Shown: positions 1-11,039 of the stretch, in pieces
How positions within the stretch are numbered: the stretch's first letter is position 1
How the letters are laid out: each line of letters opens with the position of its first letter
From: Lathyrus oleraceus
Lineage: Eukaryota; Streptophyta; Magnoliopsida; Fabales; Fabaceae
Direction: 5' to 3'
Assembly (NCBI RefSeq): GCF_024323335.1
Contig: NC_066584.1
Location: forward strand, 232,529,494-232,593,493
DNA length: 64,000 nucleotides
The notes under the pieces: generated by a model
The model's database searches: none
Told to the model about the DNA's origin: nothing
The model's input: the letters and a program-made list of their open reading frames with translations, nothing else
Made by a program: the position numbers and the translations under genes

Positions 1-477
1 ATACTTCTCCTTGGACTCCTTGTACATCCTTTTAGGACGATATATCGGTAATCCACCTCATCAATCAAGAGTTGTTTGGATCGTATCCAAACATTTAATT
101 CACTCTTTTTTGGCTAAAATGCCGGTTTGCGCTTCGATTCAGAGTTTATCTCTTTCCTGGATCCAAAGTACCATTCTTATTTGATCTCGAACTATTTGTT
201 CCATATCCAGTGATATACTATTCCTTATACACAACAATACTTTCTCTTCGGCCCTGCTTATACCCTTTTAGGATGATATAGCGGCAGTTCATCTTGTGAA
301 TCAAGAATTTTTTGGATCGTACCCAAATATTTATTTCATCTTGTTTTTGGCTAAGACGCCCGTTTACTCTTTGACTCCAAGTTTCATCGATTTGTGGGTT
401 TCCTTAATACCATTCTGTTGGTACAAGTTATTCTTTTAATCACCCTTATCTCTCTCTATATACACTCGTGGTTCCAC

Positions 478-553
478 GAACTACGATTGCTCTGATTTTC
501 TCATTGCACCATGAGAATACATAGGCACGAGGATACGAATCCTTGGCGAGCAT
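478..553 (+). other. Double-hairpin module, first copy in LTR A
   Basis: GAACTACG at 478, CTCTGAT at 490-496, hairpin 1 TTCTCAT/ATGAGAA (498-504 and 511-517), core TACATAGGCA (518-527), hairpin 2 AGGAT/ATCCT (530-534 and 539-543), then GCGAGCA (546-552 region). Confidence 0.7.
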
Positions 554-1220
554 ACTCCTAATTATTCCTTCTTCCGCCTTAGGGCACCATCCATATCTTT
601 CATGATCCATTATCTACCTTCGATCATAAATCATTCAACCAATGACATACTACTTCTTTGAGATCAGAAATACAACTTTCTTTGGAAATCCATATACACC
701 CTTTTAGGATGCCTAGCGAAAAGTCTGGATTTCTATCTAGAATTGTTTGGCTCGTACCCAGACATTTAGTTTCCCTTTAGGGTGCAAATTCCATTTCTCT
801 TATGGATTACAATACACTTTCACCTTTCGGTTTCAAACTACACTTCTTCAGTCACTTATTACCAAATATTCAATCTGTGACTTTGGTCACTTCATTCCAT
901 TCATTCCCATGACACTCATGTTCTACCTTCATTCACTCCATGTGATATACTAGTTATATTTGAGCCAAATACACTACCTCTTTGTGCTCCTTCTTGTGTC
1001 ACCTTGTGAACCAAGAGATGTTTGGGTCATACCCTCAAACACTTATTTCTTCGTATTTTCGGCATTACCCTAAAGCGACAGTCATGCTAGCCCACATACT
1101 GGTAAAATCCACCTTACTCTTGGGTTCATGTTTTCACCCTTGTTGGAGTTCAAAAACTTATCCTTTGGTTCAGACCATACTGTTATCACAATTCTTTTCA
1201 CCTCCCACCACTAGTTCTTT

Positions 1221-1295
1221 GAACTACGGAGCTCTGAATTCCTCATTGCACTATGAGGATACGTAGGCATGAGGGCCCTAATCCTCACCAAGCAC
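1221..1295 (+). other. Double-hairpin module, second copy in LTR A
   Basis: GAACTACG at 1221, hairpin 1 TCCTCAT/ATGAGGA (1240-1246 and 1253-1259), core TACGTAGGCA (1260-1269), hairpin 2 TGAGG/CCTCA (1270-1274 and 1283-1287). It lies 350 bases before the LTR end. Confidence 0.72.
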
Positions 1296-1571
1296 TTTAT
1301 CTATTTCTTTTCCTTTCCCATTCTTTTGCGAGTAATCTTTAGATAACACCTATTTGAGCGAGAACAAACAAAACGGTTCCCATGGAGTACCCTGGATGTT
1401 TGGGGTGCTAATACTTTCCCCTTGCATCACCGACTTCCTTACCCAACATATCTCTTTCCCCCTGGGTTTTATCGATGTTTTACCTTTCCTTCGGGAATAA
1501 ATAAAGTTCGATGGTGAATCTGTTGTATGTTTGAGCATGCGATACATTCGGGTATATTTCCGCTAGCTTCA

Positions 1572-3909
1572 TATACTAATAATTTAATTAGGGTAATGTT
1601 TGTTAAGATATCGTTGTTTTGTTTTGGTTGAGACTAATCCAGAACCTATTCCAATGGGGTCAAACAAAGAACCCAAGCCCATTATCCAGTTGGATCGAGC
1701 ATGATCCAAAATCGACCATCCAAACTAGGTCAAACTAATGACCCAAACCCATCCCTATCACCTGAACCGAGTCAGATGCAACCCACGTTCATCCCCCAAC
1801 CTCCCCAGCAGTCCCAAATAAAAAAAAACTAATTAATATGCAGTCAAATATTCCCAATTTCATTTTAATATACATCCAAATGGTGATTTACAAGAGATTT
1901 TGGACCAGATACATTGCAATTACAAATACGAAATCTATTTCCAAATAAAATCAAAACTTAATTGGAATTACAATCTGAATCTGATACAAATCAAATTCTA
2001 AAATTCCTAAACGAAATCAATAAAAAAAACTAATCTATAATAACCTAAGTCTAAGATTGAATTGGAAGGAGAAGAAAACCCTAGAATCGACAGTAGCAGC
2101 AACAATCCCCAACCTTCAGCAAAAGTTCAGAAACTAAGTCGATTAAGGTTGACATCAAACCTTAATTGTACTTGAACCTGACCTCCACCATTTCAATCCA
2201 TTGATACCTCGCACCAGAATAAAGAAAATAGATCAGAAGAGAAAGAAAAAAATAAAGGATTGAGAGCAGAATAAATAAAGAAAAATACCTTTAAACCAGA
2301 ATAATCCCCGATTCCGGTTGAAGATCAACCGGAATTTGGGGAAAGAGGAGTTTCAGGGGCGGAGAAGGAGTGGTCGGAGGAAGAGGTTAGAGATAAGTAG
2401 AGAGAGCATAAGGCAAGAGAGAGAAAGACAGATAAAAAATGAGAGATCTGAGGGAGTCTGAGTTAATATACTTCCTCCGTGATCCCTCGGATGAAGGACA
2501 CGTGGCCTTCTCCAGTGCCCTCGGATCAGTTGACTACCTTAGTCAACTGATCATTCCCTATACACGATCCTACCGTACACCCTCCCGTTGACCCTGTATC
2601 TCAATCATTCCGGATGCATACTCTGATCAGTAATCAAGCTCAAGGGTTGTGATTCCGTTTCATCATATCCATTTGATCCTGATCAAGAGGTTTAGAGAGA
2701 GTCAACCATTGACTCTTTCCCTCCGTAGACCCTCCCAAGCACTGGGCTTCGACAACTATTGGGCTCCAACTCCCTTGCCAATTACACCCCACCCTAATGG
2801 CCAATTTGCTAACCCAGTTCAAGATACACCCCCTCGCTTTATTAATTTTTAGTTAATTAATTACTTAATTAACTATTAATTAAAATTTACCCATTTAATA
2901 TTTAGGATTAATTCAATTAAAATTAGGTTTTTGTTATTTTTATTTATTCATGATATTTATTTATTTAATTACTTAATTATAATAGTAATATTTTAATTAA
3001 TTAGGGATTTATATTCTTTATATCAGAATTAATTAAATCAGGAATTGTGAGATAGAATCGGGGATAATACTTAAGGTATTAAGGGATGTAAGAATGGGAC
3101 AAAATAGGGATATAAAATATATCTTATGACATCCAATTTAATTTCTTTGTATCACCTTTAATTTAATTTATTTTGTATTATATTATTATATCGTATTTAA
3201 TATATTGTTATTAATTAAATTAAATGCTATTTTCAAGTTAAAACGGGTTAAAGACATGGGATACAATTTAGGATGAAACTAAGGGGTTATCAAAGGTTAA
3301 ATCGGGATAAGGGGTTATGTCTAACACATAATTATGATTCCTAATTTATTTTCTTAAATAAATTAAAACAGTATTTTTGCAAGGGATAAAGGGATAAAAG
3401 TCAATTCCAACTCACTCCAAATCATAAGACATCTACCCTAATGTATTGAGGCATTTTCTAAAATCACTTCTCCTCCCCCGATGCGTGAGAATTTTCAAGG
3501 GATAAAAACAATCAACTAACCAACATTTTCAAGAAGAACTACAACACTCTGATCCTTCGACTAATGCGAAGGTACGTAGGCATAAAGTTGTAAACTCTAG
3601 CGAGTACAGTTATAAATTTTTTTTTTGGGTCTCCCCTTAATTTTAATAAAATGCTTTGGTAAATATAATAAATAATTAATAGTTAATTAGTAACCAAGAA
3701 AACACCTTAGAAACATACACTAGCCCTAGAATTGTATGAGGATTCCATTGAATATAATGGAGGTAAGGGGTGCCCAGTACCTTCCCCTTACTTAACCGAC
3801 TCCTGAACCTAGTCTTTCACCCTTAGTCATTAGGTTTTATCATTATTTCCCTGTTCCTTAGGAATGAATAAAAGATGGTGCAGACTCTGTCATTTTCCCA
3901 GCCGCGACA
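1572..3909 (+). repeat. 5' LTR of element B (left end interrupted by element A)
   Basis: From 1572 the sequence matches the 3' LTR beginning near 25378 (shared landmarks: aatttaattagggtaatg, ctattccaatggggtcaaac, gactctcaccctccgtagac-like tract). Over the first ~240 bp I count about 25 mismatches by hand. It ends in CGACA at 3909, directly before the PBS. The conserved LTR-end module is present: GAACTAC at 3536, a hairpin at 3554-3572 and TACGTAGGCA at 3573-3582. The first ~435 bp of the LTR, as seen in the 3' copy from 24950, are absent here and should lie left of the window. The middle is very A/T rich (2850-3400) and holds no gene. Confidence 0.85.
3536..3607 (+). other. Double-hairpin module in the 5' LTR of element B
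   Basis: GAACTAC at 3536, CTCTGAT at 3547-3553, hairpin 1 CCTTCG/CGAAGG (3554-3559 and 3567-3572), core TACGTAGGCA (3573-3582), a weak hairpin 2 AGTT/AACT (3586-3589 and 3593-3596), then GCGAGTAC (3600-3607). Confidence 0.7.
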
Positions 3910-3911
3910 GT

Positions 3912-3930
3912 TGGCAACTCTGTTGGGGAG
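3912..3930 (+). other. Primer binding site of element B
   Basis: TGGCAACTCTGTTGGGGAG starts two bases after the LTR end at 3909. It is a diverged copy of the PBS of the young Ogre (TGGCGACTCTGCTGGGGA at 40438), a site that in Ogre elements is described as complementary to the 3' end of tRNA-Arg. Confidence 0.8.
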
Positions 3931-4822
3931 TTCTTATACTTTCTCTAAAGAGATTTCATCCTAACCTTGGGTTTTAGGGTTGTGCTTGTTTTTCTATGTA
4001 TTTGCTTTATTTTATTTATGTTTTTTTATTTATTTACTTTATTCTTTATTATATTATTATGCATGTCATATCATATTGGTTGGGATTTTCAAAGGTGTGA
4101 AGCTAAAACCAGGCTTGAGAAAAAATAATAAGCTTAAGTAATGGGTCGTCCTGTCTTGGCCACTAGGGTTCTCATCCCGTGGGGTCTTTGATGACGATTC
4201 CGCCTAGAGTAGATCAATTCAAAATATTTGTCATAAGAAGGCTAGCACTTCTTCATGATGGAACTTTGAATTTGGTCCATGACTCTAGGGACCTTTTCTA
4301 GAACACCCTCAAATCAGGGTGACCTTATGTTATCAACCCAGGAGGGTCGTTACTAAGGTCCCTCCTAGATGAGACTTATCCTGAAGGACTACCATAGGAA
4401 GCCTTGCTCCTTCTCATGGGAAAACAAGGGTATAATCCATTACTCTAGGGTTATTATCTTACACAAAGCTTTATATCCCACAAGTGAGTGGATTGAGTAG
4501 TCTAATCCTAGATTCAACTTAATCTTAAGAAACATATCTAATATAGGGAATACTTACATGTTACCCCAACCATAGAAAAAGTTTAAATTCAAAAAGCATC
4601 CATATCATCATACCATTTGCATTAAAATGGGCCTTTTTGCATATATTTGAAATTTCCCCTAAAGAAGTAAAAACAAAACATTTTTACATGCATCATCATG
4701 CATTCATGCACGCTTCATTTCACATGCATTGAAAAGAAAACAAAATCTTTTTCTCATACTTTCCCAGTATCTTCGAACGTGACAACCTGACTCTGCAAAC
4801 TCAAGCTCAATGTAAGAAGGCC
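3931..4822 (+). other. Untranslated leader of element B
   Basis: About 0.9 kb without a usable reading frame lies between the PBS and the gag remnant. The Ogre-type ORF1 present in the young element (41389-42897) has no counterpart here, so it was either lost or never present in this family. Confidence 0.6.
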
Positions 4823-6660
4823 ATGGAGCAACTTGAACAAAATCAGGCAGCACTTAGGGTGGATATGGACTCGGTCAAAGGGAATATGAAGGAAATGAAG
4901 GGCAATATGGATTAACTCACGAGAGCCATTACCAACATGTTGGCAAGGGAGGTTGAGAATGATAAAAGGAAGTATACTTCCATGTCTACCCCACCGCCCG
5001 GGGATGGTAACCCTCTACAAGGATTTACCTCTGACATCCAAGGGGGCGAAACTAAGGATGGTATCCTTCATTCTGAAGGGTCTATCCCAACCCTTATTCA
5101 GAATGGGGCATCTCGTCCCGTATAAATACCAATTCCGCATGACAACTATGTAGATCTAAGCCAACAATATGAGGAGGAAGATCCTATGGGCATGGTCCAG
5201 GAAAGTAAACCAGATACTCACCCTGTTGTCACTATTAGGGAAACAAGAACTGAAGACAAATATAAAATCCTAGAAGAAAGACTGAAAGTGGTTAAAGTTT
5301 TCAGTGTCTTCGGAGTTGATGTTATGGGGATGTGCTTGGTACCAGACGTTGTTATACCTCCAAAGTTCAAAACTCCTGATTTCGAGAAATATAAGGATGT
5401 TGGTTGCCCTAGGAACCATCTCAGGATGTCGTCAGAAAGATGGATGCCTACGCAGCAAATAAGGAACTAATGATGCGTAGCTTCCAGGACAGTCTAAGTG
5501 GGGCATCCCTAGACTGATACATGCAGCTGGAAAGAACCCATGTCAAGACTTAGGAAGACCTGGATAATGCCTTCTTAAGGCAATACAAATATAACCTGGA
5601 TATGGCTCCCAATTGCATGCAGCTTCAGAATATGTCTAAAAAAGGCAGTGAATCCTTCAAGGAGTATGCCCAAAGGTGGAGATAATTGGCTTCCCGCGTT
5701 CAACCTCCACTCTTGGAAAATGAGTTAGTTGACATGTTTATGGGCACCCTGCAAGGCCCTTACTATAAAAAGATGATCGGTTTAGTATCTATCGGATTTG
5801 ATAACTTGGTAATAATTGGGGAAAGGATTGAGAATGGCTTAAAAAGCGGTAAAATTGGAAAACCATCCTCAAATCCAAATAGTAATAAAAGGTACTCCAA
5901 TAATAACAATTCGAAGAAAGGCGAGACCAATGTTGTCACAGTCGAAGGGAGTTCGCATGTGCCTTACAATTCTAACATAGCTGCAGTAGGCCCTAATCAG
6001 TATCCATAACAGGCATACTCTAGGCCTCAAGCACAACAGGGTAGAGCGTCGCCTCAACAAAATCAACAAAATGGATACGCCAAGAGGGATCAACAAAGAC
6101 CATGGAAGGAATTTGACCCCATACCTACAACATATACTCAGGTCTTGCCATACTTAATTCAAAAGGGGTTGGTAGAGATTAAACCTCTAACACCCCCGCC
6201 AAATTCTCATCCTCGTGGTTACGATGTTAATGCCAGGTGTGACTCCACCTTGGATCACCAAGACATACTACTGAGAAGTGTTTGACACTCAAGTTCAAGG
6301 TACAAGACTTATTGGATTGCAAGATTATCTCTTTCACTCCATAGGGTCCAAATGTGAAGGAAAATCCAATGCCAGGACACAGTGGTCTGACTATCAATAC
6401 GGTGGAGGGACTAGACGACATTGTTCTGACCCAAATGGTAGATCAAGTGAAAACTCCCATATCAAGGATACATGAAAAATTTATCGATTACAAGGCATTC
6501 GAATAGTTACGTGCTAACTGTAAAATGTGCCTCATCAATCCAGACATATGTGGAAGGATGAAAGAGTGTCTTCAACAAATGATGAATGAAGGTTTGGTTC
6601 AAATCAAGTATATCAAAAAGTTAGAAGATGTCTCATTCATAGAATCTCAGGGGCACACAC
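4823..6660 (+). pseudogene. gag: gag remnant of element B
   Basis: Structural capsid protein remnant. It opens with MEQLEQ at 4823, the same start as the gag of the young Ogre at 43192, followed by a heptad-like coiled-coil stretch. The capsid (retrotransposon gag) domain is recognisable at about 5340-5830 from PKFKTPDFEKYKDVG, SFQDSLSGAS, LRQYKYNLDMAP and SFKEYAQRW. A linker rich in Asn, Gln and Pro follows (5870-6060), then PWKEFDPIPTTYTQ and the degenerate region that carries the zinc knuckle in the young copy. Stops interrupt every frame (for example after GNMD near 4914, and TGA for Trp near 5516), so no full protein can be made. Confidence 0.8.
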
Positions 6661-8127
6661 CTTTTGATATCCCTTACTAGCAAATGGAAACTCCAACACC
6701 ATTTCAAATACCATTCCCAACGTCTTCCCAAACATCAGTGCAAGTACCAGTTCGAGTGCCATTTAAAATTCCATTTAAAATACCAAAAGACCCTATTGTA
6801 TTTTCTTTTCCTACACCATTCCCATTCGAAAGCACTAAATTTGTACCTTGGAATTATAGCTATAAAACATATGTAGGAGACAAACCTGTAGTACCAGAAC
6901 CAACAGTCACTAATATTGTTGGAGTTGGGGGCATGACCCGGAGTGGAAGAGTGTTTGCTCCTGAGCCACAATCAAAAGGAAAGACGCCTGAAAGTTCAAA
7001 AGAGAAGGAAGTTGAATCTTCCAAGAAGACTATACCTCAAGGAGAAGCCAATGAATTCTTAAGGTTGATCAGAAAGAGCGACTACAAGGTCGTAGACCAA
7101 TTGAGCTAGACACCATCCAAAATATCCATACTATCCCTATTGTCTAGCTCCGAAGCCCATAGAGAATTCTTGTTGAAAATACTAAACAAAGCCCATGTCA
7201 CTTAGGATATAATAGTAAATCAATTTGATGATGTGGTGGCCAATATCACCGCTAGCAGTTGTTTAGGATTTAGTAATGATGCATTACCACTAGAGGGACA
7301 TACTCATCACAAAGCTTTACACATATCTGTCAAATGCCAAGATAGTCTCCTATCAAGGGTATTGGTGGACACATGATCGTCTATAAATGTCATGCTTAAA
7401 AATACTCTAGGAAAGCTGAACAATATAAGAACTTCCATGAAAACTAGTACTTCGGTGGTAAAGGCTTTTGATGGTTCGAAGAGGATGGTATTTGGAGAAG
7501 TTGATTTAGCAATAACCGTGGGACATCATACCTTTATGGTCACTTTTCAAGTAATGGACATCAATCCATCCTATAGTTGTCTCATAGGACAACCTTGGAT
7601 CCATGCCGCAGGAGCTGTAACTTCAACCTTACACCAGAGGTTGAAATTCATAATTGACGATAAGCTAATAATCGTCGAAGGGGAGGAGGACATGTTCATT
7701 AGCCACCTTTTTCTTTCAGATACATAGAAGCGGATGAAGAAACATTGGAAATACATTTTCAATACTTGGAGATTGCAACAACCAGTCGGAGAAGAGAAAA
7801 ATCAATATCCCCATGGGAGAAGATGTCAAAGTTGATCAAGGGTAGAGATACCCAGAGTTGGGGAAAGCTGTTGGAAATACCAGAGAAAAAGGATCAACTC
7901 GGGCTAGGTTACAAACCAGCTAATGAAGGAGTTCAGAAGAAAAACCAGAAGAAGCTTTGTACACTTCAAGAAATCTTCCATAATGCGGGATATATGGATG
8001 AAGATCAAGTGGTTGTGGTTGAAGAAGAAGAACAAGGGATACCTGACTTGGTGTGTCATTGTTCACCAAATATAATTCTCAACAATTGGAAGGCCATCAA
8101 GATCCCAGAGATGATTTCCAGTTCGAA
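6661..8127 (+). pseudogene. Protease and linker remnant of element B
   Basis: The linker contains VGGMTRSGRVFAPEP (about 6926), matching SGLTRSGRVFSAPA of the young Ogre, and ANEFLRLIRKSDYKVVDQLS (about 7050). The aspartic protease lies at about 7240-7730. Its catalytic signature should read DTGSS but reads DT, stop, SS at 7371-7382, so the active-site Gly codon is now TGA. Downstream protease motifs are well kept: VKAFDGSKRMVFGEVD, FQVMDINPSYSCLIGQPWIH and AGAVTSTLHQRLKF. The frame then runs to a TAA at 8129-8131 that lies inside the splice donor of the intron. Confidence 0.8.
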
Positions 8128-8371
8128 GTAATTTACTATTTTTCTAATAATAATAACTCCTTTTCTATGCCCAAAGCAAATGGACAAGCTTTGTAGGGCC
8201 TCATTCATTGCAATCACTTACTTGTGAATTAAATTGCATTTTAGTTTTCAATTACGATCTTGTTCTTTCGTTTTAAATTTTCTTTTCAAAAATGGCAATA
8301 CCCTTCCATATTCTTTCATTCCTATAAAATCATCCAAAAGATAACAATAAATAAACATCTTCCTCATGCAG
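8128..8371 (+). other. Predicted Ogre-type intron of element B
   Basis: The donor GTAATTT at 8128 overlaps the TAA that ends the protease frame, and the acceptor is CATGCAG ending at 8371. Removing these 244 bases joins codon bases AA to A and continues in frame into 37 further codons up to 8483, which then continue in frame at 19988 beyond the nested insertion. The young Ogre has the same arrangement (46501-46775). A spliced intron between pro and RT is established for Ogre elements; these exact borders are my inference. Confidence 0.7.
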
Positions 8372-8483
8372 ATTAATGAATGAACATATTGAACATGACA
8401 CTGCTATAATTCCTTATAACTTCGAATTCCCAATTAGCCAAGCGAAAGAAGGTGGCGAGAACGATTATGAACTACCAGAAGAG
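8372..8483 (+). pseudogene. pol: Start of the RT exon of element B (left of the insertion)
   Basis: An open frame of 37 codons runs from the acceptor at 8371 to the insertion site of the reverse-orientation LTR. It ends ELPEE and continues as LARLLKQ at 19988 after the 5-bp duplication. The same region in the young Ogre reads PDEITRLLEHEEK. This is the N-terminal extension before the RT domain. Confidence 0.75.
8479..8483 (+). repeat. Target site duplication, left copy (aagag)
   Basis: The bases aagag at 8479-8483 are repeated at 19983-19987 on the other side of the reverse-orientation LTR. The interrupted frame of element B rejoins exactly when one copy and the insert are removed. Confidence 0.9.
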
Positions 8484-8800
8484 TGTAGCGGGGTATTCGT
8501 TACCATTAGAGATATTGACTAAATCCAATGTAAACCATACAAGTCGAGTCGCCACCGTACTTCTATTTATCCAAAGGAAAGGTTAGAAAGCGAACAAAAA
8601 CCTAAAAGTTTTATCGAATCAAAAACTAGTAAAAATGTCAGAGATCTGAGTAAGGGGGTTGGTTATGCAATGGTAAGGTTTTAAGCACCCAAAACATCCT
8701 AGGTAATCCTAGGTAGCCCTTTTCATAAGTGTTGTTCTAGTCTAAAGGGTGTAGGTATATCTAAAGTACTATTTACTAAAAGGAAGGTTAAAAGAAAATG

Positions 8801-8968
8801 ACTCGCAAGGATGTCGCATCCACTGCCTACGTATCTCATCTGAGTATAAGAATCAGAGTCTTCGTAGCTCAGCTACCTATGGGTTAAAGATAAGTGTGCT
8901 CGGTAAGACGTCGCGTCTTATGCCTATGTATCTCATATGGAATGAGAATCAGAGCAAAACGTAGTTCG
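8801..8968 (-). other. Two tandem double-hairpin modules in solo LTR C
   Basis: On the minus strand. Copy 1: hairpin 1 arms at 8834-8839 and 8846-8851 (one G-U pair), core at 8824-8833, hairpin 2 GGATG/CATCC at 8809-8821. Copy 2: hairpin 1 arms 8931-8936 and 8942-8947, core 8921-8930, hairpin 2 AAGACG/CGTCTT at 8905-8919. Each is followed by a CGAG motif. Confidence 0.72.
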
Positions 8969-9606
8969 GCTAACTAGGGGTTAAGGATTGCCATCTGAAC
9001 ATGGACTTACAAAAGAGGACACCAGCTGTGTCAAAGGAGGATGGGCAGTGTGCTCAACGTCCTAGCAGTAGGTGTCGCAGCTCGCCGAATCGAGTCTTAG
9101 ACAGTTACCTCTTTACAATATAACAGACTGACATGCCACAAGATCGGAGACGCACGGAAGGTCTAAAAGTGGGGAAGCTCTGCTCTAGAGTTGTCATGCA
9201 ATATGGACCTATGTGTTAGGATTTACAAAGGGGAACATCTACCTAATATTAGCATGCAAAGAATAAGGGAATTCTACCTATGTTATCATACAAAGGGTTC
9301 TACCTAATGGGTGCTACCTAAACGGAACGAGAGTCGACGGATGGAGCGCGGAGAGGAGTTACGGATAAGGGTAAATGGCGATGCCGGAGGCAATCGACTT
9401 ACAGGTAGATGGCGATGCCTGAGGCAGTGGACTTACAAGAGGATGGATGAATGCGTGCTGGTTCTGTTAAGTTTTGAAAATGATTACTCGACGTTGGATC
9501 GAGCTTTTGATCTTATTTTGAAATGGTTATCGGATGTTCGTTTTAAGTCTTGTATTAACAGGTGACTAAAGAAATAAAGAAATAAATATTATACACTTTA
9601 TGGGAG

Positions 9607-9611
9607 AGGGG
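9607..9611 (+). repeat. Target site duplication, left copy (agggg)
   Basis: The bases agggg precede the copia 5' LTR and recur at 17262-17266 directly after the 3' LTR. Confidence 0.9.
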
Positions 9612-11023
9612 TGTTGGTGTAAGCCCTAGAGGCCAATACATTTTGGTACTTGTATCGAATAATAAAAGGCATTCTCTTTAATATGGTTGATTAATAAAGT
9701 CCCTGGAATAGATAGTCCGTTTAATGTATTAAGTGTGACTTAATCATGAGAACACATTAAACATAAGGACACTATTCCTAAAGTATCCGTAGTCGAGCTT
9801 TAGTGTGAAGTGGGATAACATTAAAGCATTAAGACTATTATGTTTGTAGACTGATGATCACATCTCATGGATCATGGATAAAGAGTTATCAAGTCTTAAA
9901 CATAGGTATGAATATTAGGAGTAATATTTATACCGGATTGACCCGCTATGAGAATACTATATAGAAAGTTATGCAAGGTGTCATAAGTTATTCTCATGGT
10001 GATAATAGTGTATTCCACTCTTCGACCTGAAACCACTATGGATCCTAGATGTAGAGTCGAGTGCTTTATTGCTGATCCAACGTTGTCCGTAACTGGATAA
10101 CCATAAAGACAGTTGATGGGTACTCCACGAAGCATGCTGAGGGACATGAGTGACCTAGATGGAATTTGCCCATCCTGCATAACAGGATAAATGTCTACGG
10201 GCCCAATATTGAACTGGACAAGGATGACACGGTCTATGCCTTGTGTTCAATATAGACATAAGGGCAAAAGGGTAATTATACACATAAGTATTATCACAGA
10301 AGGTTTTGTCAGATCACATGACATTTTCGTGTCTTGGGTAGCAGTGATGTGTTGCTAGATACCGCTCACTGTTTATTATGTTAAATACATGATTTAATAT
10401 AATTGCCAACGCCGCGAAAACCTACAGGGTCACACACAAAGGACGGATTGATGAGAGATAGGATAACTAAGGAATACCGTAAGGTACGGTGCCCTTAAGT
10501 GAGTTATGGAACATCGTAAGGTACGGTGTACTTGAGTAAAATACGAAATATGGTAAGGTACCATGGGCTTAAGTGATTTTGGGCATATTATAAGATATGG
10601 ACCAAAATACACTTAAGTGGGCTTTTAGCTTGAAGCCCACACAAGTGGTTCTATAAATAGAACCCTTGTGCAGAAGCAAAAATTTGCGGTTGCATTCTTT
10701 TCGTCTTCACTCTATCTCTCTCTCTCACTCAAAGCCTTCATTCGTACCAGCTAGCACTGAGATTGAAGGAACCCGTTCGTGTGGACTGAGTAGAGACGTT
10801 GTCATCGTTCAACGTTCGTGATCGTTTAGTGGATCTGCATCAAAGGGTTTGATCGTCACAAGAGATCTGCATCAAAGGGTTTTGATCGTCAGAAGAGATC
10901 TTCACCAAAGGTTTCAACCGTCATAAGAGGTAAATATTCTATCACTGATCATGACCATTCGTAAGGATCTCTAAAGGAGAAATTTTTAATTTCCGCTGCG
11001 CTTTGGGTCGCAATTCTCCTTCA
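9612..11023 (+). repeat. 5' LTR of the copia element
   Basis: It begins TGTTGGTGTAAGCCC and ends AATTCTCCTTCA. Visible content: three or four diverged copies of a cgtaaggtacggtg-type motif at 10470-10610, a TATA box at 10652 inside a palindrome, a CT-rich stretch at 10703-10728, and three near-copies of an agagatctgcatcaaagg motif at 10828-10930. The antisense frame at 9896-10180 is identical in both LTRs only because the LTRs are identical. Confidence 0.93.
10652..10659 (+). promoter_or_regulatory. Probable TATA box of the copia 5' LTR
   Basis: TATAAATA lies at the centre of the 18-bp palindrome GGTTCTATAAATAGAACC (10648-10665). A transcription start about 30 bases downstream, near 10685, would fit the usual U3/R layout. 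The 3' LTR carries the same box at 16890. Confidence 0.6.
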
Positions 11024-11024
11024 G

Positions 11025-11039
11025 TGGTATCAGAGCCAC
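11025..11039 (+). other. Primer binding site of the copia element
   Basis: TGGTATCAGAGCCAC starts two bases after the LTR end. It matches the complement of the 3' end of plant initiator tRNA-Met, the common primer of copia elements. Confidence 0.9.

Larger units (their letters stand above)
1..1571 (+). mobile_element. Right part of a Tat/Ogre-type LTR (element A), truncated by window start
   Basis: No coding capacity is visible. The last 400 bases share an ordered set of blocks with the other Tat/Ogre LTRs here: GAACTACG at 1221, TACGTAGGCA at 1260, a GGTGC..TTCCCC block near 1410, and an AATAAATAAAGTTCGATGG block near 1497. The stretch ends in CA at 1571. The next bases (tatac, then taataattt) align with tatgc taataattt in the 3' LTR of element B at about 25378, so 1571/1572 is read as the junction of an insertion into the 5' LTR of B. 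Diverged internal repeats built around tttagga and ttggatcgtaccca recur near 31, 267, 702 and 990. Whether this is a solo LTR or the 3' LTR of a full element cannot be told from inside the window. Confidence 0.7.

Noticed and set aside
9896..10180. Antisense 94-codon frame, identical at 16134-16418
   Set aside because: Identity reflects the copia LTR pair. It has no domain, and nothing else supports expression.
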